Part shown: positions 1-8,466 of the stretch, in pieces
How the letters are laid out: each line of letters opens with the position of its first letter
Position numbering within the stretch: the stretch's first letter is position 1
Assembly (NCBI RefSeq): GCF_000725345.1
Contig: NZ_CP008852.1
Span: 4,642,001-4,706,000, forward strand
Direction: 5' to 3'
Length of the DNA: 64,000 nucleotides
From: Pelosinus sp. UFO1
GTDB taxonomy: Bacteria > Bacillota > Negativicutes > DSM-13327
The notes under the pieces: model-generated
Seen by the model: only the letters and a program-made list of their open reading frames with translations
What the model was told of the DNA's origin: nothing
Database searches by the model: none
Program-made: the position numbers and the translations under genes

Positions 1-44
1 AGCTAGCCAGTATTAAATCTAAATTACCTTACAGGTAGCAACAA

Positions 45-74
45 AAAAGCAGACAAGTAATCTTGTCTGCTTTT
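45..74 (-). terminator. Rho-independent terminator after tRNA-Thr
   Basis: A perfect 13-bp stem (45-57 with 62-74) closes a TAAT loop. The arms end in A and T runs, so it can work in both directions. It lies about 70 bp downstream of the minus-strand tRNA and probably ends that transcript; it could equally end a plus-strand gene lying left of the window. Confidence 0.75.
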
Positions 75-141
75 CTTTATAACCAATTGCACCACTGAGC
101 CCGCTCATTTTCACTCCACAGGCGCAACCATCAGATTTCAC

Positions 142-217
142 TGGAGCCGATATGCAGATTCGAACTGCAGACCTACTCATTACGAATGAGTTGCTCTACC
201 AACTGAGCTATACCGGC
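142..217 (-). tRNA. tRNA-Thr (anticodon CGT)
   Basis: Read on the minus strand, all four cloverleaf arms form: a 7-bp acceptor (GCCGGTA with TATCGGC), a D arm GCTC/GAGC, an anticodon stem ACTCA/TGAGT with loop TTCGTAA, and a T arm TGCAG/CTGCA around TTCGAAT. The anticodon is CGT, which reads the threonine codon ACG. The 3' CCA is encoded (142-144). No second tRNA is adjacent. Confidence 0.96.
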
Positions 218-305
218 AATCTACCTTTACTATTTTATGCTTCTACTACCGCAAAGTCAAGATCTCTGCCTGTACTTAATATTACAAAATTTAATGTACC
301 TTAAC

Positions 306-1133
306 TTATTTATATAGTTGACTTACCAGGACTCCAAAGCCAACTACCCAACAGTACCAGGCAAATGGACGCATTGCATTAATTTCGTTAGTACCGAACC
401 ATCTCATTAAAGCCCATACGCTTAAAAAAGCTGCTATACCAGATGCAATACCTCCAATTAAGGAGATTTGAAATAAACCAGTAATGTCAGTATGAATAAG
501 TTTGGGAACTTCAATAATGCTAGCCCCAATTATTATCGGGGTGGCAAGCAGCATGGAAAACCGAGCAGAGTCCTTATGTTTTAAGCCCATCCAAAATCCC
601 GCCGTCATTGTAGCACCAGAACGAGAAAAGCCTGGAACAAGTGCTAACGATTGAAATAAGCCGATTATAGCCGCTTGTTTATAACTAAGATCGTCAATAC
701 TCTTCTGCCCCTGTCCTCCTCCTCGTAATTTTTCGCCCCAATATAATATGCCGCCATTAATAATCAAGAAAAACGCCGCACTGCTTACATTACTAAACAT
801 ATGGCGAAGTGGGCTTTCTAGGAAAAGTCCAATTAAAGCAGCTGGAATAGTACCAACTAATATAAGAAACATCAACTTTCTTGACTTATCATCTTTGTTG
901 AATATAGATGCCATAATTTTTGTCCATTCTGTTCCGAAATACAATAAGAGAGTTATAGCAGTTCCTAAATGTAACATAACTAAAAACGGAAGAAAATGTT
1001 CCTTCAAAAAGGCGGGATCTAAATTCCAATTAAAGAAATATGGCGTTAAAACACCATGCGCTACACTACTGATGGGGAAAAGTTCTGTAATTCCCTGAAC
1101 GATTGCAAAAATAAGAGTTTGAAGTACGGTCAA
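306..1133 (-). CDS. uppP: Undecaprenyl-diphosphatase (UppP/BacA)
   Basis: Integral membrane phosphatase that recycles undecaprenyl diphosphate to the monophosphate carrier used for peptidoglycan and other wall polymers; overexpression of the family gives bacitracin tolerance. At 275 aa it has the usual length. The two active-site signatures are visible: GITELFPISS with E17 and H26 near the N terminus, and PGFSRSGAT at 167-175 with R171. The first motif reads SSVAHG rather than the more common SSTGHL, so this is a divergent subfamily. The start codon is TTG, preceded 8 bp upstream by AGGGG. It stands alone, with the LCP gene 115 bp upstream in the same direction. Confidence 0.93.
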   Translation of the reverse strand: MTVLQTLIFAIVQGITELFPISSVAHGVLTPYFFNWNLDPAFLKEHFLPFLVMLHLGTAITLLLYFGTEWTKIMASIFNKDDKSRKLMFLILVGTIPAALIGLFLESPLRHMFSNVSSAAFFLIINGGILYWGEKLRGGGQGQKSIDDLSYKQAAIIGLFQSLALVPGFSRSGATMTAGFWMGLKHKDSARFSMLLATPIIIGASIIEVPKLIHTDITGLFQISLIGGIASGIAAFLSVWALMRWFGTNEINAMRPFAWYCWVVGFGVLVSQLYK

Positions 1134-1248
1134 TGTAAGAACCCCTTTGTTGTGTTATTTTTAAAAGAAAGAGACAAGCTCTAACTCCAGATAAGTCATA
1201 CCTTGAATTACCCCGCCTATAATCCGAAAGGTTACTGCACAAAGTGGC

Positions 1249-2469
1249 TTATTTACCCTTTGCATCAGTCATACTATTCTTATGAACTACTCCAGTACTG
1301 TCTCCTTGAACGTCTGCGCTTGGACTATTCATATTTTTAGTCATCTTGGGATCAGAAATCTTTTTTCCATTTGCAGAAGTAGTCTCAGTTTCATTAGAGA
1401 TGGGAATTGCAGTTATCTTAACAGTATTTACAATATTTTTATTACCATCTGTAGTTTGTTTATCTAAATTCGAGGGTTTTTGAGTAACTGGTGAAGACTC
1501 AGCTACCCTTATTTCCTGCGGCACTGAATTTGTATATTCTTTGGCTAATCGATCCGTTACTTGTGCATATCGCTCGTCTACTGTAATACCTTGTATTTGA
1601 GCAACCTTAGACCTAAGCACCTTTATATCAGGCAACCAGTAACTAACATCTTGTATCCAACATGGAGTACCTAATAACAATTCCGTATGTAGGCCTGATT
1701 TTGCTGCCTCGTTTATAACAGGGATTAGCTTAGCCATATCTTTTGTTGACATATCGGTTCTGACTGCTGCAACGAACTCTTTAATAACATCAGGTAGTTT
1801 TATAATAAGCTGGGGTTTGCTGATTTCCTGTAATAATGCTTTCATAAACTTTTGTTGTCTGCTTACACGACCTATATCGCCTTCTTCATCTCTATAACGT
1901 ACATATTCGATAGCAGTTTTTCCATTTAGTTTTTGAACACCAGGGTGAAGATCAATGTACAATCCTCCATCATCATCATATGGATCAGAGTAATACATTC
2001 TTTTATCTATATCAATAGTAATTCCACCAACTGCATCAATCATGCGCACAAACCCCTGAATATTTATGACTACAGTATAATCTAATGGTATACCCATCAG
2101 ATTTTCAACAGTAGATTTAGAAAGTTTAGAGCCACCAAAGGCATAGGCATGATTAATTTTATCCCACCCATGCCCATCAATTTTCACGCGAGAATCGCGC
2201 GGAATAGAGAACATGGTGATTGTTTTTGCCCTTGTATCTATCGTAACGACAAAATTGGTATCAGATCGCCCCACATCATCTTCACGTGTATCAACGCCAA
2301 GAACCAATATATTAATTTTTTCTTTCATGAAAAATGTATTCGCCAACGTGCTGGTTGCAGAAGATCGCCCTAATAGTACATAATAAACACCTGCGACTAA
2401 AAATATAATAATTGTTAATAACATTGCAGCTCGCCCTTTTCTGAGATGACGAGTTTGTTTTTGTCCCAT
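1249..2469 (-). CDS. LytR-CpsA-Psr (LCP) family cell-wall protein
   Basis: LCP enzymes are membrane-anchored phosphotransferases that move undecaprenyl-linked glycopolymers onto peptidoglycan, acting outside the membrane. The protein has a basic N terminus, one membrane helix (about residues 15-33) and an LCP domain (about 52-200) with the conserved acidic/arginine signatures LGVDTREDD, SIPRDSRV and YVRYRDEEGDIGRVSRQQ. The C-terminal ~110 residues are Ser/Thr/Asn-rich and look disordered. The open frame continues 17 codons upstream (to 2520), but AGAGGTG lies 8 bp before the ATG at 2469, so I start there. The substrate polymer cannot be told. It is divergent from the ytaF-like gene. Confidence 0.9.
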   Translation of the reverse strand: MGQKQTRHLRKGRAAMLLTIIIFLVAGVYYVLLGRSSATSTLANTFFMKEKINILVLGVDTREDDVGRSDTNFVVTIDTRAKTITMFSIPRDSRVKIDGHGWDKINHAYAFGGSKLSKSTVENLMGIPLDYTVVINIQGFVRMIDAVGGITIDIDKRMYYSDPYDDDGGLYIDLHPGVQKLNGKTAIEYVRYRDEEGDIGRVSRQQKFMKALLQEISKPQLIIKLPDVIKEFVAAVRTDMSTKDMAKLIPVINEAAKSGLHTELLLGTPCWIQDVSYWLPDIKVLRSKVAQIQGITVDERYAQVTDRLAKEYTNSVPQEIRVAESSPVTQKPSNLDKQTTDGNKNIVNTVKITAIPISNETETTSANGKKISDPKMTKNMNSPSADVQGDSTGVVHKNSMTDAKGK

Positions 2470-2550
2470 TCTTACACCTCTCTGTCCTCCGGAACCAAAA
2501 TGCCATCTATTCCATACCATATAGCAATGTTCTATTAAGGAGTGGATTTG

Positions 2551-3186
2551 ATGAGCCTCTTGCTTTTTAGTATTTTGATTGCTATAGCAGCAAACCTTGA
2601 TAATCTTGGAGTAGGCATTGCCTATGGCGTTCTAAAAATTAAAATATCACATATGGCCAACTTTACTATTGCAGTAATATCTTTTATTGCCACATGGATA
2701 TCAGCCAAAGCTGGTGAAGTAATCAGTTGTTATTTAAGCCCCCAAATTGCAATTATCATAGGGGCAACCTTACTTTGCGGAGTGGGGATATGGGTTATCT
2801 CTCAGCCGATTATTACAGCCTACAAAATGAATCAACCAATAGTAGATTTACAAATATTTAATACAAGAATATACATGGGGCCCTCAGAAATACTACGTTA
2901 TCCAGAAAGAATTGATTTAGATAACTCAAGAGATATTGGTTATTGGGAAGCTATGTTACTTGGCACTGCTCTTTCGATAAACGCATTAGCAGGTGGACTT
3001 TATGCTGGTACAGCCGGAATATCATCATTATTGCAAGCAAGCCTAGTGGGAATAGTTAGCTTTTTTACAATAGCTGCTGGATATTACTTTGGCAAAAGAT
3101 ACGCCGCAGAACAACTGGGTAAGTATGCAACCATAGTCTCAGGTACATTATTAATAGCAATAGGGGTTCATCAGCTATTTTGCTAA
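2551..3186 (+). CDS. ytaF: YtaF-like sporulation membrane protein (MntP family)
   Basis: A small polytopic membrane protein of about 211 aa with six predicted helices, built from two MntP-like halves. The first half carries the family signature AANLDNLGVGIAYG and the second LGTALSINALAGG; the acidic and polar residues in these helices are typical of the MntP/YtaF cation-transport family. B. subtilis YtaF is annotated as a sporulation membrane protein of unknown exact function. A GTG at 2542 overlaps the ribosome site AAGGAG (2537-2542), so the start must be the ATG at 2551, 8 bp downstream. The gene is monocistronic and ends at a hairpin terminator. Confidence 0.88.
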   Translation: MSLLLFSILIAIAANLDNLGVGIAYGVLKIKISHMANFTIAVISFIATWISAKAGEVISCYLSPQIAIIIGATLLCGVGIWVISQPIITAYKMNQPIVDLQIFNTRIYMGPSEILRYPERIDLDNSRDIGYWEAMLLGTALSINALAGGLYAGTAGISSLLQASLVGIVSFFTIAAGYYFGKRYAAEQLGKYATIVSGTLLIAIGVHQLFC

Positions 3187-3215
3187 CAAAATAAAACTAT
3201 TGATAGAAATATATT

Positions 3216-3256
3216 AATAAGCCCTGCATCACCGGAGTAGTGCAGAACTTATTTGA
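3216..3256. terminator. Terminator hairpin between convergent genes
   Basis: AATAAG (3216-3221) pairs with CTTATT (3248-3253), enclosing an inner stem CTGCA-CAC/GTG-TGCAG. It lies between ytaF (plus) and the small-transporter gene (minus) and could serve both. Confidence 0.55.
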
Positions 3257-3263
3257 TATTTAG

Positions 3264-3608
3264 TTAATTAACACTTTTCCTGCTATAACCAACAATATAA
3301 ACTCCAATGGCCACGAAAACGGTTCCTACTAAAGATTTAATGGTTAGTGGCTCACCCAAAAAAAAGTGGGAACCAAAAGCAATTGTCACAAAGATGATAG
3401 ATGCACCGGATAACGCGATGTATAGAGGCGTTGTTTTTAAAATCTGCATCCACAACAAAAAAGAAAATATATATAGCGAGTACCCTGATAGAATAAAGAA
3501 ATTAGGTCCCCATGTAGTAAGGGCGTTTTCTATTGTCCCCTTCTTTAATAGCAATTGCGCCGTAGTATCCGATATAATAAGGCAAATCCAGATCATCAAA
3601 TTAAGCAT
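3264..3608 (-). CDS. EamA/SMR-like small membrane transporter, second of a pair
   Basis: A 114-aa very hydrophobic protein with four predicted helices, the size and topology of small multidrug resistance and half-size DMT transporters such as ArnE/ArnF and EmrE. Recognisable DMT features are the early Q-LLLKKG and the fourth-helix pattern GTVFVAIGVYIVG. Its start has GAAGGTG just upstream. It follows the sister gene by only 16 bp, so the two probably form a heterodimer; paired half-transporters of this kind are common. The membrane acidic residue at EmrE Glu14 is not obvious here, so drug efflux should not be assumed; a lipid-linked or small-metabolite substrate is possible. Confidence 0.75.
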   Translation of the reverse strand: MLNLMIWICLIISDTTAQLLLKKGTIENALTTWGPNFFILSGYSLYIFSFLLWMQILKTTPLYIALSGASIIFVTIAFGSHFFLGEPLTIKSLVGTVFVAIGVYIVGYSRKSVN

Positions 3609-3624
3609 TTTACACCTTCTTCAT

Positions 3625-3978
3625 TTAAGAAACCAAAGATACTCCAATGGCTATTAAAAATACACCAAACCAGGCCAATGGTGCTACCTTCTCCTTCAAT
3701 GTCACGGCAACAAATAAGACCAAAATCATTTCCTGCAAACCAGATAGGGGAAAGGCAATTGAAAGGGGTATATTAGAAATAATATACAGCCAAACAGCCA
3801 TTTCCCCTAAATATAAAATAATCCCTAGATAGAGATAATAACTTTTGGCAAGCCCCTTAAAATAGAAGTAGCCCGACAAATGCTGAGTAGATAACGCTGC
3901 CTTTTTAAATAAAACTTGTCCGTAACTTTCAAAAATGGCAGAAAGAACAAACCACGGAATCCAATTCATCAGCCACAT
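3625..3978 (-). CDS. EamA/SMR-like small membrane transporter, first of a pair
   Basis: A 117-aa four-helix protein. Residues 11-26 (VLSAIFESYGQVLFKK) carry a glutamate in helix 1 where SMR proteins have their proton/substrate-coupling Glu, and the C-terminal helix reads FGVFLIAIGVSLVS, a DMT hallmark. It is the upstream partner of the 114-aa transporter. An 81-bp gap separates it from the SDR gene, which runs in the same direction and may share the transcript. The pair could be a heteromeric exporter; the substrate is unknown. Confidence 0.75.
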   Translation of the reverse strand: MWLMNWIPWFVLSAIFESYGQVLFKKAALSTQHLSGYFYFKGLAKSYYLYLGIILYLGEMAVWLYIISNIPLSIAFPLSGLQEMILVLFVAVTLKEKVAPLAWFGVFLIAIGVSLVS

Positions 3979-4059
3979 ACATATACCCCAACTATATATT
4001 ACTTACTTGTCCCTCGAAGAGAAGGATTCATTCTTTAGCTCTATGCATCTTTAAACCGT

Positions 4060-5163
4060 TTACTTAAAGTCATCAATCATCTGTTCACTGACGGGTGCGT
4101 CGCAGCCTGATCTTATACACAATCCCAAATAATCAACAAAACGTGGAGGACACGCAAAACCCTCTGCTAGCAATCGAGAATTATCAAAAGTTACGTTCAG
4201 ATTTGCAAAGTTATAGTACAAATTAATGGCTCTGAGCATCATTCGAGAATTGCCTGGGCCAAACCATTCATTGAACTGGTTCCTATTTTCTCGATAATGC
4301 TCAATGGTAACCTCTAATGGCGCAGTTAGATTTTCTTTACCCGTAATCATAAAAGTGTTCATTATCTCACCAAATGTGGAACTAAATTCCGATCCAGCAG
4401 CAATATGATACCGTGAATATGCTAATTCTTCTTTTAAGCCGATATAAGCTATCGCCTTTGCTACATAATCCGCTGGCAACACATCAATTTTAAAATTCAA
4501 AGGAAAAGGAGATCGCCAAGCTTGGTATAACATCCGAAATACCCAGAAAATACTTGTTGAAGGCTTACAACCTAAGCGAGAGTGCCCTACAACAATGGAA
4601 GGACGCACAACAACAAGGGAAACCTTTCCTAATGCTTCTGAAAGCAGCGATTCTACTTCTGCTTTACTTTCCGTATAGGGTACAAAATGCTGTGTATCTG
4701 CCGGAAAATCATCTTCGTGTATTGTACGGTTAGGTGAGTCTCCACATATCATTGCTGTCCCAACATATAGAAAGCGCTTCATGTTAGGAAGTTTAGACAC
4801 CATTTGTGCAAATTCCAATGTATCATGAACATTGACTTTCCGGATGGATGGTCGTTGAGAAAAGGCAGTTACTGCTGCGCAATTGAAAACATGAGTAACT
4901 TCCTGTAACCTAGGATCATTCATTAATTGAGCAGAGGAAGATAAATCCCCGCATACAATTTGTCCTTCTGTTAGACCTGCTAGCGTTTGTAATTGGACAC
5001 CAGCTTTGCCTAGGGACTTTCGTACGCGTTCAAGTCCAGCCTTCTGATTGACTGCCCTTACTAAAAATAGAATTTCGACCTTCCCAGCGTTTTCAAGTAG
5101 CTCTGCCACGGTACAACTTCCTAAAAGTCCTGTTACTCCCGTTACCAAAATTTTTATCTTCAT
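4060..5163 (-). CDS. NAD(P)-dependent SDR of the thioester-reductase/male-sterility type
   Basis: An extended short-chain dehydrogenase of about 367 aa. The N-terminal Rossmann motif is VTGVTGLLGS (GxxGxxG), and the catalytic Tyr-Lys pair lies in PYTESKAEVE. The overall pattern (LxxVTHVFNCAAVT, FLYVGTAMICGD, VVRPSIVVGHS) is that of the NAD_binding_4 domain, found in fatty acyl-CoA reductases and in the reductase domains that release peptides or acyl chains from carrier proteins. No carrier or synthetase domain is present, so it is a free-standing enzyme whose substrate is unknown. ATG codons exist at 5172 and 5163; AAAGG is one base from the first and 10 from the second, so I prefer 5163. The two four-helix transporters follow downstream. 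Confidence 0.8.
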   Translation of the reverse strand: MKIKILVTGVTGLLGSCTVAELLENAGKVEILFLVRAVNQKAGLERVRKSLGKAGVQLQTLAGLTEGQIVCGDLSSSAQLMNDPRLQEVTHVFNCAAVTAFSQRPSIRKVNVHDTLEFAQMVSKLPNMKRFLYVGTAMICGDSPNRTIHEDDFPADTQHFVPYTESKAEVESLLSEALGKVSLVVVRPSIVVGHSRLGCKPSTSIFWVFRMLYQAWRSPFPLNFKIDVLPADYVAKAIAYIGLKEELAYSRYHIAAGSEFSSTFGEIMNTFMITGKENLTAPLEVTIEHYRENRNQFNEWFGPGNSRMMLRAINLYYNFANLNVTFDNSRLLAEGFACPPRFVDYLGLCIRSGCDAPVSEQMIDDFK

Positions 5164-5311
5164 AAGTTTCATACCTTTCTTTGCTATACATATCTAGGCG
5201 CAACAAACATCCCTTAGAGTCTTTGTAATAAAGGGTTATTCTTGCTCGCTCAATATAGCAATTCAAACTGAAATTTCGCTGTAAGAAAAATCGAAGATAG
5301 TAAGGTAAGAT

Positions 5312-6619
5312 TTACATATTTGGAATTAGGACAATAAATTCACTGCCTTTTCCCGGTTCACTATTAACATAAATTTCACCTTGATGAGCATCTACAATCC
5401 ATTGAGCAATTGACAATCCTAAGCCTGAACCTTCAACATCTCGTGATCTTGACTCATCAATTCGAAAAAAACGTTGAAATATTTGTTCTTTAAATTCTGC
5501 AGGGATACCTGGACCATTATCTACCACAATGATTTTGACAAAAGGACCATTCACATTTTGCATCGCTTCAAGATGTACTGATACATCACTATCGGATAAA
5601 CTATATTTTATGCTATTGTCAATTAAAATGAAAAGCAGCTGGTAAATGCGTTCTGGATCTGCATTTAACTCAATTGATTCATTGGCCTCAAACAAAACAT
5701 TAATATTCTTCTCATCCGCCGTAAACTTAAGTGAGCGTAATACTTGCTGCGTGATTAAGGTAAGAGAAAATTTTTCTTTTTTTAATTTAATATCTCCCGT
5801 ATCTGTCCTTGCAAGGGTTAACAAGTCATTGACTAGTCTTTTCAAACGAAAAAACTCATCCTTTGCCTCACTCATTATTTGTAAGGAAAAAGGAGACAAT
5901 GTATTATCCCTATCCATTTCTATAGCCTCTATTGAAGTTAGGAGTACACTCAAGGGAGTACGCAATTCATGAGATGCATCCGCAATAAATTTTTTCTTTC
6001 TTGCAATAGATTCTTCCATTGGAATTGTGACCCTGCCTGCTAGATAGTATCCAATTAACGCGGCTAGAAATAAAAACAAAACAGATACTGCCATTAATGT
6101 GAGTATACTGCGTATAAGAACACGAGCATACGCAGTCACATCTCTGCCAGCATAAACTGTAGCCAGCAGTGTTTCCCCACGCCGTACCTCATGTGCGGCA
6201 AAGATGACTACTGCAGTTTCATGATTTGGTAACGTTACGTTGGTAACCTTCGTTTTTTCTAGAGGATTCCAACTCATAATTTGAGTGTAGACAGAATCCC
6301 GCAATATAGGAACAGGTTGATCCGCCTTAATCAGCTGACCTTTTGCATCAAGGATATAGAAAAAAACTTGTCCGCTTATATCATAATCATCTTCAATCGT
6401 TGTCGTCATTACTTTATCATTTCTCTTTTGGTAATATTCCGTAATCATACCTAGTTGTCCTCGGGCTATCTCATTTGCTAATACCTTGATTTCCTCTGTC
6501 CTTTCCACATAGGTACCCCAAATAAGACCTGAGCATACAATCCCAACAAACGTCATGAGGAATAATCCAAAAACTGTCGTATATACGGTAGTTAATTTTT
6601 TACGAGTCTTGGGTATCAT
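5312..6619 (-). CDS. Sensor histidine kinase (OmpR-partner type)
   Basis: Membrane sensor kinase of about 435 aa. Helix 1 is near residues 10-35, an extracytoplasmic domain of about 130 residues follows, and helix 2 lies near 165-190. The dimerisation/phosphoacceptor box reads ADASHELRTPLS with the histidine at about 217, followed by N, G1 and G2 boxes of the ATPase domain (LIDNSIKYS, VDNGPGIP, GSGLGLSI). It is encoded directly after its response regulator with a 20-bp overlap, implying co-translation. The open frame extends to 6643, but GGGGG lies about 7 bp before the ATG at 6619. The signal sensed is not evident. Confidence 0.92.
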   Translation of the reverse strand: MIPKTRKKLTTVYTTVFGLFLMTFVGIVCSGLIWGTYVERTEEIKVLANEIARGQLGMITEYYQKRNDKVMTTTIEDDYDISGQVFFYILDAKGQLIKADQPVPILRDSVYTQIMSWNPLEKTKVTNVTLPNHETAVVIFAAHEVRRGETLLATVYAGRDVTAYARVLIRSILTLMAVSVLFLFLAALIGYYLAGRVTIPMEESIARKKKFIADASHELRTPLSVLLTSIEAIEMDRDNTLSPFSLQIMSEAKDEFFRLKRLVNDLLTLARTDTGDIKLKKEKFSLTLITQQVLRSLKFTADEKNINVLFEANESIELNADPERIYQLLFILIDNSIKYSLSDSDVSVHLEAMQNVNGPFVKIIVVDNGPGIPAEFKEQIFQRFFRIDESRSRDVEGSGLGLSIAQWIVDAHQGEIYVNSEPGKGSEFIVLIPNM

Positions 6620-7292
6620 TTTTTGCCCCCATCTTATAGCCAATTCCTCGAATATTTTGGATTAATTCCGCCTCTCCAGGATCATCAATCTTTTTACGAA
6701 GCAATCGCACGAAGGCCTCTAGTGTATTGGGAGACACCTCACTCTCCAGACCCCAGATATGGTCTAAAATTCGCTCTTTGGGCAGAACTCTTCCGAAATT
6801 TTGCATTAACATTTCTAATAATTGAAACTCCCGTCCCGTCAATTGTATGGTCCTTGTCCCCCGCGTAGCCACTCTTGTTGTTAGGTTCAATTCAAGATCT
6901 GCTGCTTTTACCACTTTTTCTTTTATCATAATCTTACTTCTTCTGGCTACGGACTGAATCCGGGCCAATAGTTCTTTGAATGCAAAGGGCTTAACAAGAT
7001 AATCATCGGCACCAGCCTCTAGACCAACTACTAAGTCGTCTACAGTATCCTTTGCCGTAAGCATAAGTATGCCACCCTGATAACATTCTTCTCGCAACTT
7101 TTGACACACCTGTAAGCCAGACATACCGGGCATCATCCAATCCATGATAACAACATCATATGCTTCGCCCCGAATAACATCCAGAGCACAATCTCCCGAA
7201 AGCACCCAGTTGACCTGCATATCTTGTCGCAGCAGCATTTGATAAAGGAGGTTGCCAAACCGTTTATCATCCTCGGCCAGTAAAACTCTCAT
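6600..7292 (-). CDS. OmpR-family response regulator
   Basis: A 230-aa two-domain regulator. The receiver domain (1-115) has the acidic pair EDD, phosphoacceptor D51 in VVIMDWMMPG, a conserved Thr in MLTAKD and Lys in YLVKPF. A winged-helix DNA-binding domain follows (about 130-225), containing LTGREFQLLEMLMQN and the recognition-helix region NTLEAFVRLLRKKI. It is the first gene of a two-gene operon with the overlapping kinase. Upstream there are two TTTCA elements 11 bp apart, compatible with autoregulation. Target genes are unknown. Confidence 0.94.
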   Translation of the reverse strand: MRVLLAEDDKRFGNLLYQMLLRQDMQVNWVLSGDCALDVIRGEAYDVVIMDWMMPGMSGLQVCQKLREECYQGGILMLTAKDTVDDLVVGLEAGADDYLVKPFAFKELLARIQSVARRSKIMIKEKVVKAADLELNLTTRVATRGTRTIQLTGREFQLLEMLMQNFGRVLPKERILDHIWGLESEVSPNTLEAFVRLLRKKIDDPGEAELIQNIRGIGYKMGAKNDTQDS

Positions 7293-7334
7293 TGCTTAAC
7301 CCCATTCCACCCAATTAATATTCCTAATAATTAA

Positions 7335-7369
7335 ATATTACACCATAAATTAATGAAATTCTGCTGAAA
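7335..7369 (-). promoter_or_regulatory. Putative promoter/autoregulatory site of the two-component operon
   Basis: On the minus strand two TTTCA elements (7369-7365 and 7358-7354) are exactly 11 bp apart, the spacing used by OmpR-type regulators, and TAATAT (7340-7335) could be the -10. No good -35 is seen, as expected for an activated promoter. This is inference from spacing only. Confidence 0.35.
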
Positions 7370-7401
7370 TTGCAAGGTAGTCTATCTAAAAAATTGCAAG
7401 T

Positions 7402-8289
7402 CTATAATTTATTTTTACCCAATTCATCTACTGCAAAACTTTCTAAGAAATGCCGTGCAGCAACAGTTAAAGAACGACCTCGTTTCCAAATAATCGCTGC
7501 TGTTACCTTTAAAGGTGGGTCAATAACTTCTTTGTATTGTAAATTATTATTCTGAACAAGGCTGGCTGCAGATCGGGTAACAATTGCTGCTCCCAAACCA
7601 GCATCGGCCCACACTAGCATAGAACGAACATCTTCATGCCTGCAAAGTATTCTAGGCTGTAATCCACGTTGCTCATAATATTCAATAACATTTTCATTTC
7701 TGCGGTGAAGTATCAATGGAATATTCATTAGCTCCAATAGACTCGTATATGGCTTAGATAAATCATAGCCCCAGACATTGCTGATCGCTGCTATTATAGG
7801 TTCCTCTGGCAATCGTATTGATTCATACTTTTTCGAATCAAAAGGCAGTCGAACAATTCCAATATCAATAACTCCTGTATCTAAGAGCTCCCTAATTCGA
7901 TGACCGTCGCCTTCCCAAAGTTGAAAATTAAGTCCTGGGTATTGCTCATGAAGACTAGAAATCCGATCTGGTAAAAGGGTGGCTCCCCAAGCTGCAACTG
8001 TACCTATGGATAAAGTTCCTTGCAAGCCTTCGTTTAATTCTTTTAATTCCTTTTCCGTCTTATCAATTAATTCTAAAATTTGTCCACCTCGTTCTTGCAA
8101 GGCTCGTCCAAGTTCAGTGAGCTGAATCTTGCGGCTGCCTCTTTCAATTAGTTTGACTCCTAGTTCATCTTCAAATACCTTAAGTTGATGACTAAGCGGC
8201 GGCTGGGCCATGTGTAAACGCTGAGCAGCTTTTGTGATCTGACCTTCTTCTGCAATCGTGAGAAAATATTGAAGTTTTTTAAAGTCCAT
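7402..8289 (-). CDS. LysR-family transcriptional regulator
   Basis: A 295-aa LysR-type regulator. The N-terminal winged helix-turn-helix (about 1-60) shows the family pattern LQYFLTIAEEGQITKAAQRL, QPPLSHQLKVFEDELG and LIERGSRKIQLTELG. The effector-binding domain occupies about 90-290. It is transcribed divergently from the efflux operon (177 bp apart) and most likely controls that operon in response to a small ligand. A dyad fitting the T-N11-A LysR box lies in the shared intergenic region. AAGGAG sits 14 bp upstream of the ATG, a slightly long spacing. Confidence 0.92.
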   Translation of the reverse strand: MDFKKLQYFLTIAEEGQITKAAQRLHMAQPPLSHQLKVFEDELGVKLIERGSRKIQLTELGRALQERGGQILELIDKTEKELKELNEGLQGTLSIGTVAAWGATLLPDRISSLHEQYPGLNFQLWEGDGHRIRELLDTGVIDIGIVRLPFDSKKYESIRLPEEPIIAAISNVWGYDLSKPYTSLLELMNIPLILHRRNENVIEYYEQRGLQPRILCRHEDVRSMLVWADAGLGAAIVTRSAASLVQNNNLQYKEVIDPPLKVTAAIIWKRGRSLTVAARHFLESFAVDELGKNKL

Positions 8290-8316
8290 AATGAAAGACT
8301 CTCCTTATGAATTACT

Positions 8317-8331
8317 ATACATTTTTTGTAT
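8317..8331. promoter_or_regulatory. Putative LysR-box
   Basis: ATACA-N5-TGTAT is a perfect 5-bp dyad containing TACATTTTTTGTA, which fits the T-N11-A consensus for LysR-type regulators. It lies between the LysR gene and the divergent efflux operon. Its role is inferred. Confidence 0.45.
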
Positions 8332-8352
8332 GGATAGCGAACATTTTCAATA

Positions 8353-8382
8353 TTATACATATGGTTTTGTTTTTGCTATAAT
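8353..8382 (+). promoter_or_regulatory. Putative promoter of the efflux operon
   Basis: An extended -10 (TG at 8374-8375, then C and TATAAT at 8377-8382) is preceded 18 bp upstream by a poor -35 TTATAC (8353-8358). The weak -35 next to a LysR-box-like dyad fits activator control. Confidence 0.5.
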
Positions 8383-8466
8383 ACTACAATAAATCAAAAA
8401 GATCGTCAAAGTTTGGGCGGATACGCTTATCATTCTAACGATTGATGAAACTACGGGAGTGTTTGT

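Noticed and set aside
82-130. On the minus strand GGGCTCAGTGGTGCAATTGG near the tRNA-Thr resembles a tRNA D-arm.
   Set aside because: No acceptor, anticodon or T arm can be formed around it, so a second or broken tRNA is not supported.
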